This document shows, piece after piece, positions 44,505-53,927 of a DNA stretch of 64,000 nt (the stretch's first letter is position 1; each line of letters starts with the position of its first letter). The DNA lies in contig NZ_JARAJZ010000006.1 in NCBI RefSeq assembly GCF_028765345.1, positions 80,861 through 144,860 on the forward strand. The letters run 5' to 3'. The notes beneath the pieces are model-generated. The model had not been told where the DNA came from, ran no database searches, and saw only the letters and a list, made by a program, of their open reading frames with translations. A program made the position numbers and the translations under genes. Source of the DNA: Sporolactobacillus sp. CQH2019 (GTDB taxonomy: Bacteria > Bacillota > Bacilli > Bacillales > Sporolactobacillaceae).

Positions 44505-44955
44505 TACTTGCGGAATATTGGATGCTGATTTAATAACGGTTCATTTGCGTGCGGCAAGTAAGCATGAAGCTTTAGCCGAACTGGCAGGAATGCTTGCTGA
44601 TCATAACTATATCGAAAGCGAAGACAGATTCATTAGGAGTGTATTAAACAGGGAAAAAAATGGATCGACAGCGCTGGGTTTCGGACTGGTAATTCCTCAT
44701 GGCGAATCAAATACTGTATCAAGGTCTGTTTTGGCCATCGGCATAAGTCAGCATGATATTGAATGGGCGACCCCGGATCAGATACCGGTGAGAATCATTG
44801 TTTTATTAGCAATTAACAGCAATAGAACAGACGATTTAAGAATTCATCATATACAACAAGTTGTATCGAGACTTGCAGATGAAGAATTGATCAATCTATT
44901 AAAAAAAGCCGGTACTAAATATGACGTCATCCAATTACTAACAGAAAATGAATAA
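44494..44955 (+). CDS. PTS IIA component, fructose/mannitol type (first of two)
   Basis: 153-residue EIIA-2 domain, phosphorylated by HPr on His69 (LGFGLVIPHGESNTV). It overlaps the regulator gene by 11 bases, so the two are translationally coupled, and it looks like the IIA domain that LicR/MtlR-type regulators carry as a fusion. It may act with the regulator rather than in transport; alternatively it is a second IIA for the permease. Confidence 0.85.
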   Translation: MKNNTCGILDADLITVHLRAASKHEALAELAGMLADHNYIESEDRFIRSVLNREKNGSTALGFGLVIPHGESNTVSRSVLAIGISQHDIEWATPDQIPVRIIVLLAINSNRTDDLRIHHIQQVVSRLADEELINLLKKAGTKYDVIQLLTENE

Positions 44956-44979
44956 ATCTGAATTATCGGGGGTCAGATT

Positions 44980-45435
44980 ATGTATTTTAATCAAGAAATT
45001 ATTTTATTCCACCGGTCAGCCGCTGATTGTGCCAGTGCCTTGAAATTATTAGCTGGCGAATTCTTAAAAAAGAGACTTGTGACAAACCGGTTTCTTGAAG
45101 GAATTCTGGAGCGTGAGAAAAAGTATCCTACGGGTTTAAACGTTAACGGCCTGGGAATTGCTATTCCTCACACAGACAGCGACAAAGTCGTTATATCACA
45201 GTTAGGGTTTATGTCGCTGACGAAACCAGTGAAATTTAAAGAAATGGGAAGTGATACCGGAACGGTAGATGTTAGCATGATTTTCATGCTGGGTCTAAAA
45301 AATGCGAAAGACCAGCTTAACATGCTGCAAAGATTGATGGCACTTTTTCAGAATGAACAGTTGGTTGGTCAATTGCAAACATGCGACAGAATGGATAACT
45401 TCATCGAAATGATGAGACAAGCCGGTATTAAGTGA
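44980..45435 (+). CDS. PTS IIA component, galactitol type (second of two)
   Basis: 151-residue EIIA-2 domain of the GatA kind. The phospho-accepting His64 lies in GLGIAIPHTDSDKV. It precedes the IIC and IIB genes of a galactitol-type permease, of which it is the likely phosphate donor. Confidence 0.88.
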   Translation: MYFNQEIILFHRSAADCASALKLLAGEFLKKRLVTNRFLEGILEREKKYPTGLNVNGLGIAIPHTDSDKVVISQLGFMSLTKPVKFKEMGSDTGTVDVSMIFMLGLKNAKDQLNMLQRLMALFQNEQLVGQLQTCDRMDNFIEMMRQAGIK

Positions 45436-45466
45436 TTTAAATAATAAATTGTTTGGAGGGAATTAT

Positions 45467-46816
45467 ATGGCCGCAATTCAATGGTTTGTCAGTTTGGGAG
45501 CCAGTGTTATGCTTCCTGTCCTGCTCTTTATCTTTGCGCTTATTTTAAGAATCAGACCTGGTAAGGCTTTTAAAGCCGGTCTAACTGTTGGAATCGGATT
45601 TGTCGGTTTGAATTTAGTAATCAACCTTTTAACCACAAATCTTGGCCCGGCAGCACAGGCAATGGTAAAAAACTATGGACTTAATCTTAACTCGATTGAT
45701 GTCGGATGGCCCGCTGCATCGGCAATTGCTTATGGTACAGTTTTAGGAAGCATGGCTATTCCGGTCGGTATTATTGCAAATGTGATTTTATTATTTATAG
45801 GTTTGACGAGAACGCTGGATGTCGACGTCTGGAATTATTGGCATATTGCCTTCACCGGGTCGCTTGTTTACGCGGTTTCTCAGAATTTCTGGCTGGGTAT
45901 TTATACAATGGTGATTCATGCTGCTCTGCTCTATCTGTTAGCTGATTTGAGTTCTCGGACCGTACAAAAATACTATCATCTGCCGAACATTACTTTTCCG
46001 CATGGATCTTCAGCACCGGGGTTTTTGTTAGCATTACCGCTCAATTGGCTGTTTGATCGCATTCCGGGGATTAATAAAATCAAACTTGATCCGGAAACGG
46101 TACAAAAACGGCTGGGTGTTTTTGGAGATTCAACTGTGATGGGTGTGATTATCGGCCTGATCATCGGGCTGTTGGCTAAATATTCGATCGGTGCAACACT
46201 GCAGCTGGCAGTCAATACCGGTGCAGTGATGATGTTAATGCCGAGAATGGTTTCTCTGTTAATGGAAGGTCTGACGCCGATCTCTGAAGGCGCCAATGAT
46301 TTTGTCCAAAAGAGATTTCCCGGCCGCAATCTATTTATAGGCATGGATAGTGCTCTTGCTGTAGGTCAATCATCGGTACTTTCTTCATCGTTAATTCTGG
46401 TACCGTTGACATTGCTTATTGCCGTTATCTTGCCAGGGAATAAGGTGCTTCCCTTCGGGGATTTAGCAACCATTCCGTTTATGATTGCTTTGATGGCCGC
46501 CGTCTTCAGAGGCGATATTTTTAGAACGGTGATTGGCGGTGCCATTGACATTGCAGTCAGTTTGTATGTTGCTTCCTGGGCAGCGCCTTTGATTACAAAA
46601 GCGGCTATCGCGGCAAAGTTCAATCTGCATGGCAGCCATTCTATCAGCGTATTGAGTGATGGCGGTGTCTGGACAACATGGTTTATCGTCGGATTGGGAA
46701 AAGTTATCAGCTGGGCTGGTATTTCAATAATAGGAGTAATCGTCTTTGCGGGATTAATCTACTTTAACAAGATTCGGAAATCCCCGGACAGCCCGGAAGA
46801 TCCGTCGGAATCCTAA
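45467..46816 (+). CDS. PTS galactitol-type IIC component
   Basis: 449 residues from ATG 45467 (TTGGAGGG upstream), about 10-12 membrane segments; the GatC/SgcC family of sugar channels. The ends of helices show the typical KAFKAGLTVGIGFVGLNLVI and GWPAASAIAYGT motifs. The family carries galactitol and related alditols or ketoses. It has no fused A or B domain. Confidence 0.9.
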   Translation: MAAIQWFVSLGASVMLPVLLFIFALILRIRPGKAFKAGLTVGIGFVGLNLVINLLTTNLGPAAQAMVKNYGLNLNSIDVGWPAASAIAYGTVLGSMAIPVGIIANVILLFIGLTRTLDVDVWNYWHIAFTGSLVYAVSQNFWLGIYTMVIHAALLYLLADLSSRTVQKYYHLPNITFPHGSSAPGFLLALPLNWLFDRIPGINKIKLDPETVQKRLGVFGDSTVMGVIIGLIIGLLAKYSIGATLQLAVNTGAVMMLMPRMVSLLMEGLTPISEGANDFVQKRFPGRNLFIGMDSALAVGQSSVLSSSLILVPLTLLIAVILPGNKVLPFGDLATIPFMIALMAAVFRGDIFRTVIGGAIDIAVSLYVASWAAPLITKAAIAAKFNLHGSHSISVLSDGGVWTTWFIVGLGKVISWAGISIIGVIVFAGLIYFNKIRKSPDSPEDPSES

Positions 46817-46843
46817 TATAACAATAAAAAGGAGTCGTGGAAT

Positions 46844-47134
46844 ATGAAAAAGCTGATGATCGTTTGCGGAACGGGTGTGGCTACAAGCACTGTTGTAACC
46901 GGTAAAGTGAAAGCATTTTTGAAAGCTAAGGGTTTAGATAAACAGGTCACTCTGTATCAAAGTAAGATTGCAGATGAGGTAAATCATCTGGACGATTATG
47001 ACATTGTCATCAGCACAACAATTGTCCCCGACCATGTAAAGGACAAAGTGATTAATGGTGTTCCTTTATTAACAGGTGTCGGCGCTGATAAAGTTTTCGA
47101 AAAAATCAAGGATGAGATTGAAAAAAGTCATTAA
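46844..47134 (+). CDS. PTS galactitol-type IIB component
   Basis: 96-residue IIB of the lactose/galactitol fold; phosphorylated on Cys8 (KKLMIVCGTGVATSTVV). Follows IIC by 27 bases with AAGGAG before the ATG. It passes phosphate from IIA to the sugar. Confidence 0.92.
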   Translation: MKKLMIVCGTGVATSTVVTGKVKAFLKAKGLDKQVTLYQSKIADEVNHLDDYDIVISTTIVPDHVKDKVINGVPLLTGVGADKVFEKIKDEIEKSH

Positions 47135-47173
47135 TGAATGGAAAATGAAATTTCTTATAGGGGGTAACAGCTT

Positions 47174-48013
47174 ATGCTTGTTACATCAACTGAATTATTA
47201 AAAACGGCGAAAGAAAAACATTTTGCGTTTCCACATTTTAATTTCTGGAGCCGGGCTTCAATAAAAGCATATTTGGAAGTTGCTCAGAATTTGAATTTGC
47301 CTGTCATTCTTGCCTGTGCTGAATCGCATCGTTCTTATATGACTACCGAAGAGGCTGCGGAATTTGGAAAGTATTACGCAAATAAAGTTGATATTCCTGT
47401 TGTACTGCACTTGGACCACGGAATGACTCCGTCTATTATTAAATACGCTGTTGACAATGGTTTTACATCGGTCATGATTGACGCTTCTCAGGAAACTTTC
47501 GCTGAAAATGTTAGAAGAACCCGCGAAATCGTTGATTTTGCTCATAGCAGGGGCGTTGTTGTAGAAGCTGAAATCGGACATGTCGGTACGGGTTCCAAAT
47601 ATCAAGCCGGCGATAGCGATACAAGATATACACAAGTTGATGCCGCCGTTGACTTTGTGAATCAGACAGCCGTTGATTCTCTTGCAGTATCGATCGGAAC
47701 TGCCCATGGTACCTACAAGGGCGTTCCCCATATTAACTTTGACAGATTGAAAGAATTATCTGCGAATGTTCCTGTTCCCTTGGTTCTGCATGGGGGTTCT
47801 TCAACAGGCGACGAAAATCTTTCCAGGGTTACGGAAAACGGTATTTGCAAGATTAATATCTTCACAGACATTACGATCGCTGCTCTGAAAAAAGTGCGGG
47901 AAAATAATCCCGGAACGTATTTGGAGCTTGAAGAACACGCGTACGAGGGTATGAAAGAAATGGCGGCGCACTACTATCATGTTTTCCATACGGAGCGCTA
48001 TAAAAGCAAGTAA
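47174..48013 (+). CDS. class II ketose-(bis)phosphate aldolase
   Basis: 279-residue zinc aldolase of the FbaA/GatY/KbaY family. Zinc and catalytic motifs: HLDHGMTPS, EAEIGHVGTG, SIGTAHGTYKG and LHGGSSTGDE. Members split fructose-1,6-, tagatose-1,6- or related ketose phosphates to dihydroxyacetone phosphate and an aldehyde. Because no kinase or dehydrogenase gene lies in this operon, it may split the ketose phosphate that the PTS delivers; the true substrate is unknown. Confidence 0.88.
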   Translation: MLVTSTELLKTAKEKHFAFPHFNFWSRASIKAYLEVAQNLNLPVILACAESHRSYMTTEEAAEFGKYYANKVDIPVVLHLDHGMTPSIIKYAVDNGFTSVMIDASQETFAENVRRTREIVDFAHSRGVVVEAEIGHVGTGSKYQAGDSDTRYTQVDAAVDFVNQTAVDSLAVSIGTAHGTYKGVPHINFDRLKELSANVPVPLVLHGGSSTGDENLSRVTENGICKINIFTDITIAALKKVRENNPGTYLELEEHAYEGMKEMAAHYYHVFHTERYKSK

Positions 48014-48056
48014 AAATATTAGATAAAGTTTCTTGACGAAGGAGGCTGTTCAATTA

Positions 48057-48755
48057 ATGACAGAAGTAAAAATCAGGAAACCTTTCTTCATTGTGAATCC
48101 GAAGGCATACATTTATGGAGAAGAAGTTCTAAATCTGGCATTAGTTACTGATGAGTTGGCAAAAGAAAATGATATTGACTGTTTATTTACCGCTCAGCTC
48201 GTTGATATTCCGGCAATTGTCGAAAGGACGTCGCATCTGATTGTAACTGCACAGCACATGGATCCTTTAGTTCCGGGGCGGGGAATGGGACACGTTTTAC
48301 CGGAAGCGCTCAAAGCATCGGGAGTTAAAGCCGTTGTGCTGAATCATGCAGAGGATCCGCTGACACTTTCTAATCTTGATAAAACCATAAAGAGAGCCCG
48401 CGAGGTCGGATTGCTGACTATTGTTTGTGCGGATACTGTGGAACAGTGTAAGGCGGTGGCTCAATTAGGACCGGACATGATGATTTGTGAGCCGACCAGC
48501 TTAATAGGAACAGGGAATACAAGCGATGATGAATATATTAAGCAAACGAATCACGCTATTCGGTCAGTGAGTCCTGACATTCTGATTATGCAGGCAGCAG
48601 GTGTCAGCACCGGAGACGATGTTTACCGGGTTCTGAGGGGCGGAGCCGACGGTACCGGCGGAACAAGCGGTATTATCAAAGCTCCGGATAGAAAAGCCAA
48701 ACTGGTCGAAATGATGGGTGCATTGAAAAAAGTGCAAGATGAGGAGAAGAGATAA
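48057..48755 (+). CDS. triosephosphate isomerase-like sugar-phosphate isomerase
   Basis: 232 residues from ATG 48057, after AAGGAGG. TIM-family barrel with the catalytic set Lys16 (NPKAYI), His97 (LNHAED) and Glu145 (CEPTSLIGTG). It is shorter and more divergent than housekeeping TpiA, like operon-specific relatives such as tetrulose-phosphate isomerases. It may isomerise the triose or tetrose phosphate from the preceding aldolase. The stop is one base before the next start codon. Confidence 0.82.
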   Translation: MTEVKIRKPFFIVNPKAYIYGEEVLNLALVTDELAKENDIDCLFTAQLVDIPAIVERTSHLIVTAQHMDPLVPGRGMGHVLPEALKASGVKAVVLNHAEDPLTLSNLDKTIKRAREVGLLTIVCADTVEQCKAVAQLGPDMMICEPTSLIGTGNTSDDEYIKQTNHAIRSVSPDILIMQAAGVSTGDDVYRVLRGGADGTGGTSGIIKAPDRKAKLVEMMGALKKVQDEEKR

Positions 48756-48756
48756 T

Positions 48757-49290
48757 ATGTTGATTCATAATGATAAATTAGTTCTTGCGTCAAACGGTAA
48801 CCGCCCATCTTACCATGAAATTACCGATGAAGTTAGGAGAATTGTGAAAGAAAGCAATGTAAAAAACGGCATTGTCGTTGTCTCGACACCGCATACGACC
48901 TGCTCAGTATTCTTTGAAGAATATTCACATGACCGTAATTATAATGGAGATGAATATTTACAGGTGGATCTGGACAACGTCCTTGAAAAAGTTGTACCAA
49001 TCACGACGTCGGACAGACAATATTACCATCCGGGGCCCGAACATACAAAGTTTGCCGAGGAAGTATCGAAGACAGATACGGCAACGGAAGGCACAGTCAT
49101 GGTACCTGATCGTCACTCCTTATTAAATACAGATGCCCATATCAGAGGCTCATTGTTAGGCTCCAGTGAAACGTTTATTATTCAGGATGGTGTGATTCAA
49201 ATTGGCAAAGTGGGATATATCTATTTTGTAGATTGGGATCATACGCGCAGCAGAAATCGCCAATGTTTAGTAGAAGTGCTTGGAGAATAA
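48757..49290 (+). CDS. YjbQ (UPF0047) family protein
   Basis: 177 residues from ATG 48757, preceded by GAGGAGAAGAG. YjbQ fold: TPHTTCSVFFEE, the HSLLNTDAHIRGSLLGSSE block and the final IGKVGYIYFVDWDHTRSR match the family, with the conserved His residues. Members have weak thiamine phosphate synthase activity reported, but their true role is unclear. It is about 40 residues longer than E. coli YjbQ, mainly by an insertion near 60-90. Last gene of a PTS operon, so a role in sugar-phosphate chemistry or repair is possible. Confidence 0.85.
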   Translation: MLIHNDKLVLASNGNRPSYHEITDEVRRIVKESNVKNGIVVVSTPHTTCSVFFEEYSHDRNYNGDEYLQVDLDNVLEKVVPITTSDRQYYHPGPEHTKFAEEVSKTDTATEGTVMVPDRHSLLNTDAHIRGSLLGSSETFIIQDGVIQIGKVGYIYFVDWDHTRSRNRQCLVEVLGE

Positions 49291-49308
49291 AAGTAAATAT
49301 GAGGCTTT

Positions 49309-49352
49309 AAAAGCGGGGAGAAGATCTGAAAAGCGATCATCCCGCTTTTTTT
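49309..49352 (+). terminator. terminator of the galactitol-type PTS operon
   Basis: Stem AAAGCGGG/CCCGCTTT with an inner GATC pairing and seven T residues. Confidence 0.82.
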
Positions 49353-49643
49353 GTACTTTGAACGGTTCCTAAATCTTAGTATGCTGACATAGCCCGTAGG
49401 AATGGGAGCATTTCAGGCCCGCCGGGTTGGGCGCCGATACGGAGCTTCAGAATGCGTTTCAATCGGAAATGTTTCGGCCGGAGGCTATCTTACAGCAAGT
49501 GATAGGTAACATGACGGCGAAATCCAAGGGTGTTGACTGTGCCGGGCGTTTTGGAAGGGCAGATGTACCGGTTTGACATAAATCCGGCATCTCCTTATCG
49601 ATTATTCAGAAAGCCTGAGAAAGCAACCACTCTCTCGGTTTTC
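49353..49643. other. intergenic stretch with a possible gene remnant
   Basis: A 58-codon open frame at 49400-49576 (FRPEAILQQVIGNMTAKSKG near its middle) has protein-like composition but no start codon or ribosome site and no relative that I can name. It may be the end of a deleted gene. Confidence 0.25.
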
Positions 49644-50819
49644 TTATGACATCTCCATTTTAGGACCACTCATTTTTTTAAGAAAATCGACTGCTAGATT
49701 GGAGAAGAATTTCGCACTGGGGAGAATGGCTCTTTCATCGATAATCAGATCAGGGTGGTGCAGATCCGAAGTTCCAGAAACACCCATGAAAAAGAATGCG
49801 CCGGGAATTTCTTTCAAATATTCCGCAAAATCCTCGCCTGCGGAAGAAGGAACAGGAGAAATGACTTTAAGGCCTGATTTCCCGGCGGTTTCCACCGCCC
49901 ACTCCGCATATTTTTCATCATTGATCAATGCGGGGCCCAACTTCGTATAATGCAGCGTTCCCTTAGCACCGAGCGCCTGCGCGACGCCTTCTACCACCCT
50001 CTGCATTTTGGCGGGGATACCGTCCCGTACGTGTTCCTGAAATGTGCGGACGGTTCCTTCCATCTGAGCTGTCTGAGGAAGTACATTCCACGTATTGCCG
50101 GCTTCCAGCCGCGTTATGCTGATAACAGCGTTGTCTAAAGGGGATGTATTTCTGCTTACAACGGTCTGAAGCGCAGTAATGATATGAGAAGCAATGACAA
50201 TCGAATCGATACCCTTTTCCGGTGCGGCAGCGTGAGTTCCGGTTCCTTCGACGTCAATAACGAATCTGTCGACACCGGCCATCAGCGGACCGGATTTGAT
50301 CCCAATCGTCCCTGTCGGAATATACGGCATATTGTGCATCCCGAATATCGCTTCAACGTCATCAAGAACGCCGGTTTTCAGGACCTTGACCGCGCCTCCG
50401 CCATTCTCCTCGGCCGGCTGGAAAATAATTTTTACGGTTCCTTCCATCTCCTCTTCCTTTTTTTTCAATAGGAGAGCGGCACCGAGAATGGAAACTGTAT
50501 GGAAGTCATGGCCGCAGGCGTGCATCTTTCCAGAGATTTGAGACGCAAAGGGAAGACCGGTATTTTCCTGAATCGGGAGCGCATCAATATCGGCTCTAAG
50601 AGCGATGGTCGGTCCTGATTTCTTGCCCCTGATAACGGCTAGGACACCGGTCTTCATCGGAAGATCAACCCTCTCTATATCTGCTTCAGTGAGCCAGCCT
50701 TCAAGGGCTTTCGTGGTTTCATATTCCTCGAATGACAGCTCGGGATGCTCATGAAGTTGATGGCGGTAATCGGTCAGCTGCTGCTCCAGTTGCGCTTCTT
50801 CGGCAGTTTTAATCATCAT
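49644..50819 (-). CDS. M20 family amidohydrolase (aminoacylase/hippurate hydrolase type)
   Basis: 391 residues starting at ATG 50819, eight bases after AAGGAG; an in-frame ATG at 50888 would add 23 residues ahead of that ribosome site. M20D motifs: RHQLHEHPELSFEEYET, RADIDALPIQE, MHACGHDFHT, QPAEENGGGA and the C-terminal SSAGEDFAEYL. Members remove acyl groups from amino acids, hippurate or diaminopimelate with two metal ions. It is transcribed after the PepT-like gene on the same strand (119-base gap). Confidence 0.88.
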   Translation of the reverse strand: MMIKTAEEAQLEQQLTDYRHQLHEHPELSFEEYETTKALEGWLTEADIERVDLPMKTGVLAVIRGKKSGPTIALRADIDALPIQENTGLPFASQISGKMHACGHDFHTVSILGAALLLKKKEEEMEGTVKIIFQPAEENGGGAVKVLKTGVLDDVEAIFGMHNMPYIPTGTIGIKSGPLMAGVDRFVIDVEGTGTHAAAPEKGIDSIVIASHIITALQTVVSRNTSPLDNAVISITRLEAGNTWNVLPQTAQMEGTVRTFQEHVRDGIPAKMQRVVEGVAQALGAKGTLHYTKLGPALINDEKYAEWAVETAGKSGLKVISPVPSSAGEDFAEYLKEIPGAFFFMGVSGTSDLHHPDLIIDERAILPSAKFFSNLAVDFLKKMSGPKMEMS

Positions 50820-50938
50820 TAACATCTCCTTTGTCAAGTTTATATGAATGCTGCATGCAGGCGGGATCTGATTCTCCTTCATCCCCATTTCATGGCATCA
50901 TCAGGGATGATTCATGAAAAAATTCGGCCAATCGGTAT

Positions 50939-52189
50939 TTAAAGGATTAATGAATCTGTGTACCCGTTCATGCCGGAGAGCAGCAGCAGCGTGATTAGGA
51001 CGGCCTGAGCACCGAGAAAGCTTTTTTCAGGATTGAAAAATTCTTCAAGCGTATGTTCCTTGCCGCTGATTCCGCCGCCGCTCATTGTGATTGCCGGGAT
51101 ACCAAGGCTTATCGGAATATTTGCATCGGTACTTGAAGCTCGTAATCTTGGTGAAAAACCAAGAAAACTTACCGCCGCGGCGGCTGCCTGGACAATCGGC
51201 CGATCAGGGGTCTGGAAACCAGCGGGCCGTTCTCCGACTTTTTCAAAAGAAACGGTAATCGTTCCTTTCGCATTCCATCGTTTGTTTTCCTCTTCGGCCG
51301 CTTTTCGCACGAGATCTAATATCTGCTTTTCCAGTGTAATCAGCGCGTCCGTTGAAACTGAGCGCATATCCAGCGACATGCACGCATCCTCAGCGATCGA
51401 ATTGATTGACGTTCCTCCGTTAACTGTTCCTACCGTAAATGTAGTTGCAGGATTGTCCGGAATATGAATATCGCTTATGTGAGATACCGCGCGGCCCAAT
51501 GCATGAACAGCACTCGGGGTACCGAAAGCAAAAAAGCTGTGCCCGCCGGGTCCCCTGAATCGGATGCGGTAACGGTGGCTGCCGACGGCTGTACAGACGA
51601 GCCCGGCCGGATCACCCGGTTCGACGGAGATGAAACCGCCGATATCGCTGCGTTCATGGAAAAGGGCTCTGATCCCGCGTAAATCGCCAAGCCCTTCTTC
51701 GCCGACATCTGCGACGAATAGAACACTGTGCAGGGGTTTTATTCCGGTTTCCCGGATAGATCTCAGAATCGAGAGAAGCACGCCCAGGCCCCGGCCATCA
51801 TCCGAAATACCGGGAGCGTAAATGATGCCGTCCTGAATCTTTGCCTGGGTGTCCGTTCCTTCAGGGAAAACAGTATCCAGATGGGCGGCGATAACAATCT
51901 TTGGGTCTGATTGAATCCCCTCAAGCAGGCCTATAACATTTCCTTCACCGTCAATGCCGGCTTCCAACAAACCGAGCTCCCGGAAACGTTCGGCGATCCA
52001 CAGAGCCCGTTTGTCTTCTTTGAAAGGCGGAGCGGGAATTTCAGTCAATGTTATCTGTTCGGCTGCCGTGTTTCCGTTATCTGCTTTAAGAAAGGCTATG
52101 GCCTCTCTAACTTCGGTCAGGGCTGTCAATTTTGCGATTAACTGGTTGGTTTCATCCGAAATCACAATTTCATGGTTCGATTGAGACAT
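50939..52189 (-). CDS. M20 family peptidase, PepT-like
   Basis: 416-residue metallopeptidase with the tripeptidase T/M20 layout: metal ligands in VIAAHLDTVFPEG (His, Asp), GISDDGRGLG (Asp), DVGEEGLGDL (Glu-Glu), ISVEPGD (Asp) and a C-terminal GISGKEHTLEEF (His). AAGGAG seven bases before the ATG. It probably frees amino acids from small peptides in the cytoplasm. Divergent from the M20-dpp operon across a 496-base AT-rich region. Confidence 0.85.
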   Translation of the reverse strand: MSQSNHEIVISDETNQLIAKLTALTEVREAIAFLKADNGNTAAEQITLTEIPAPPFKEDKRALWIAERFRELGLLEAGIDGEGNVIGLLEGIQSDPKIVIAAHLDTVFPEGTDTQAKIQDGIIYAPGISDDGRGLGVLLSILRSIRETGIKPLHSVLFVADVGEEGLGDLRGIRALFHERSDIGGFISVEPGDPAGLVCTAVGSHRYRIRFRGPGGHSFFAFGTPSAVHALGRAVSHISDIHIPDNPATTFTVGTVNGGTSINSIAEDACMSLDMRSVSTDALITLEKQILDLVRKAAEEENKRWNAKGTITVSFEKVGERPAGFQTPDRPIVQAAAAAVSFLGFSPRLRASSTDANIPISLGIPAITMSGGGISGKEHTLEEFFNPEKSFLGAQAVLITLLLLSGMNGYTDSLIL

Positions 52190-52499
52190 GCTATGGGCTC
52201 CTTAATTTAATTTGTTAATATAATCGGGGCGAGGCATAAATGTATGATCGGCAAACCTTTTTCTTTTGCAGATCAAATTCATTTCGATCAGTACGATTCA
52301 ACAATCCAGTCTAAGAATGTACTGGAATCTTTTATTAAACAATACTGAATAATATAAAATATAGTATTGTTTAATTAATAAAAACATTATTATGATAATA
52401 CATTATATATTGAATTTTATAATAAAACTAGTAATTGAGCCTCTATTGTTAAAATAATAATAAGTTCCGTAAAGATAAGTCAATGTTTTTAACACTATA

Positions 52500-52508
52500 T
52501 GTTATAAT
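52500..52508 (+). promoter_or_regulatory. extended -10 promoter for the M20-dpp operon
   Basis: TGTTATAAT, a perfect extended -10 with no clear -35. It gives a leader of roughly 170 bases before the M20 gene. The intergenic 52190-52685 is very AT-rich and holds no gene. Confidence 0.4.
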
Positions 52509-52598
52509 TAATAACAAATATATGTAATATAAAAGAAAAATTAAAAGATTAGCTATTTATTTTTGTCAGATATTATTTTATAATAGCTTTATTAGTCC

Positions 52599-52613
52599 TA
52601 TATTCTGAAAATA
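52599..52613. promoter_or_regulatory. CodY-like box
   Basis: TATATTCTGAAAATA matches the CodY consensus AATTTTCWGAAAATT at 12 of 15 positions, 73 bases before the M20 start and downstream of the presumed promoter. CodY represses peptide uptake genes when branched-chain amino acids and GTP are plentiful. Confidence 0.5.
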
Positions 52614-52685
52614 TAGTATTATCATTCGACTAAAAATAATCCAATATCTTTCGCCATTAATAAATTGATTCCGGAGGGAACAAAG

Positions 52686-53900
52686 ATGAACAAAGTATGG
52701 GAAGAAAATTTGAAAAATTCGTACGACAGTATGGTGAAATGGCGCAGATACCTGCATCAGCATCCGGAACTATCCTTTCATGAAAAAGAGACTTCTGCCT
52801 TCATTTACGAAAAACTGAACAGTTTCGGCATTGATGATATAAAAACAAATGTCGGCGGATATGGGATTGTCGCGAGAATTCACGGTTCAAAACCTGGCAT
52901 CACCGTGGCGCTTAGAGCGGATTTTGATGCACTTCCTATCCAGGAAGAAACAGACGTTCCCTACAAGTCGAAAGTTGATGGTGTCATGCATGCCTGCGGC
53001 CACGACGGCCATACAGCGACACTCCTGGGAGTGGCAAAGGTTCTTCAGGCTCATCGCAGCGAATTGTCAGGAGATATTGTTCTGATTCATCAGCCGGCTG
53101 AGGAGTTTCCGCCTGGCGGAGCGCGGGCTATGATCAGAGACGGCTGTCTTGACGGAGTCGACGTTATCTTCGGTACTCACTTATGGAGTACGGTTCCGTT
53201 TGGGACGATCGGCTATCGTAAGGGCTATTTTATGGCATCAGCCGATTACTTCAAAATCAAAATACAGGGACGGGGCGGACATGGATCTGCACCGCAGCTG
53301 TGCGTGGATTCCGTTGCCGTTGCCTCCCAGATTGTCAATCAGCTGCAGATGGTCGTCAGCCGGGAAGTTGATCCAGTCAAATCGGCGGTTCTGACCATTG
53401 GCAAGTTCAACTCCGGCGTTGCAGCCAATGTCATTGCCGATACTGCTTTTCTTGAAGGGACGGTCAGAACATTCGATGAAGACATCCGCAGCAAAATCAA
53501 AAGCGAGATGGCCGGCATCATTGAAAATGTCTGCGGAGCGTTCCACGCGGAGGGTACGCTTGACTACTTGGATGGTTATTCGGCGGTCTACAATCACGGA
53601 AAAGAGTCCGACGTCTTTCAGAAAGTTATGGATAAAACTTTTGGCAAAGACACAGCGGTTGAAATTGCGCCGCAGATGGGCGGGGAGGATTTTTCCGGCT
53701 TTCTTTTGGAGAGGCCGGGGATTTTCTGGTTTACCGGTGCCGGCAATCCTGAAATCGGCGCAAGTTATCCTCACCATCATCCCAAGTTCAATTTTGATGA
53801 ACGCGTGATGATTGTAGCGGGCAAAGCATTTCTGGCAATGGTTGATAAATATCTCTGCACTTCAGAAACGCCGGTTCTCAGCGAACTTGTAAAAAGCTGA
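52686..53900 (+). CDS. M20 family amidohydrolase (aminoacylase type)
   Basis: 404 residues from ATG 52686 (GGAGGG six bases upstream). M20D motifs: RRYLHQHPELSFHEKET, RADFDALPIQE, MHACGHDGHTA, QPAEEFPPGGAR and QMGGEDFSGFL. It deacylates N-acyl amino acids or related amides. It leads the dipeptide transporter operon, 27 bases before dppD, so it probably processes what that transporter imports. Confidence 0.88.
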   Translation: MNKVWEENLKNSYDSMVKWRRYLHQHPELSFHEKETSAFIYEKLNSFGIDDIKTNVGGYGIVARIHGSKPGITVALRADFDALPIQEETDVPYKSKVDGVMHACGHDGHTATLLGVAKVLQAHRSELSGDIVLIHQPAEEFPPGGARAMIRDGCLDGVDVIFGTHLWSTVPFGTIGYRKGYFMASADYFKIKIQGRGGHGSAPQLCVDSVAVASQIVNQLQMVVSREVDPVKSAVLTIGKFNSGVAANVIADTAFLEGTVRTFDEDIRSKIKSEMAGIIENVCGAFHAEGTLDYLDGYSAVYNHGKESDVFQKVMDKTFGKDTAVEIAPQMGGEDFSGFLLERPGIFWFTGAGNPEIGASYPHHHPKFNFDERVMIVAGKAFLAMVDKYLCTSETPVLSELVKS

Positions 53901-53927
53901 TAAATGATCTAGGGAGGTTAAGAGACT

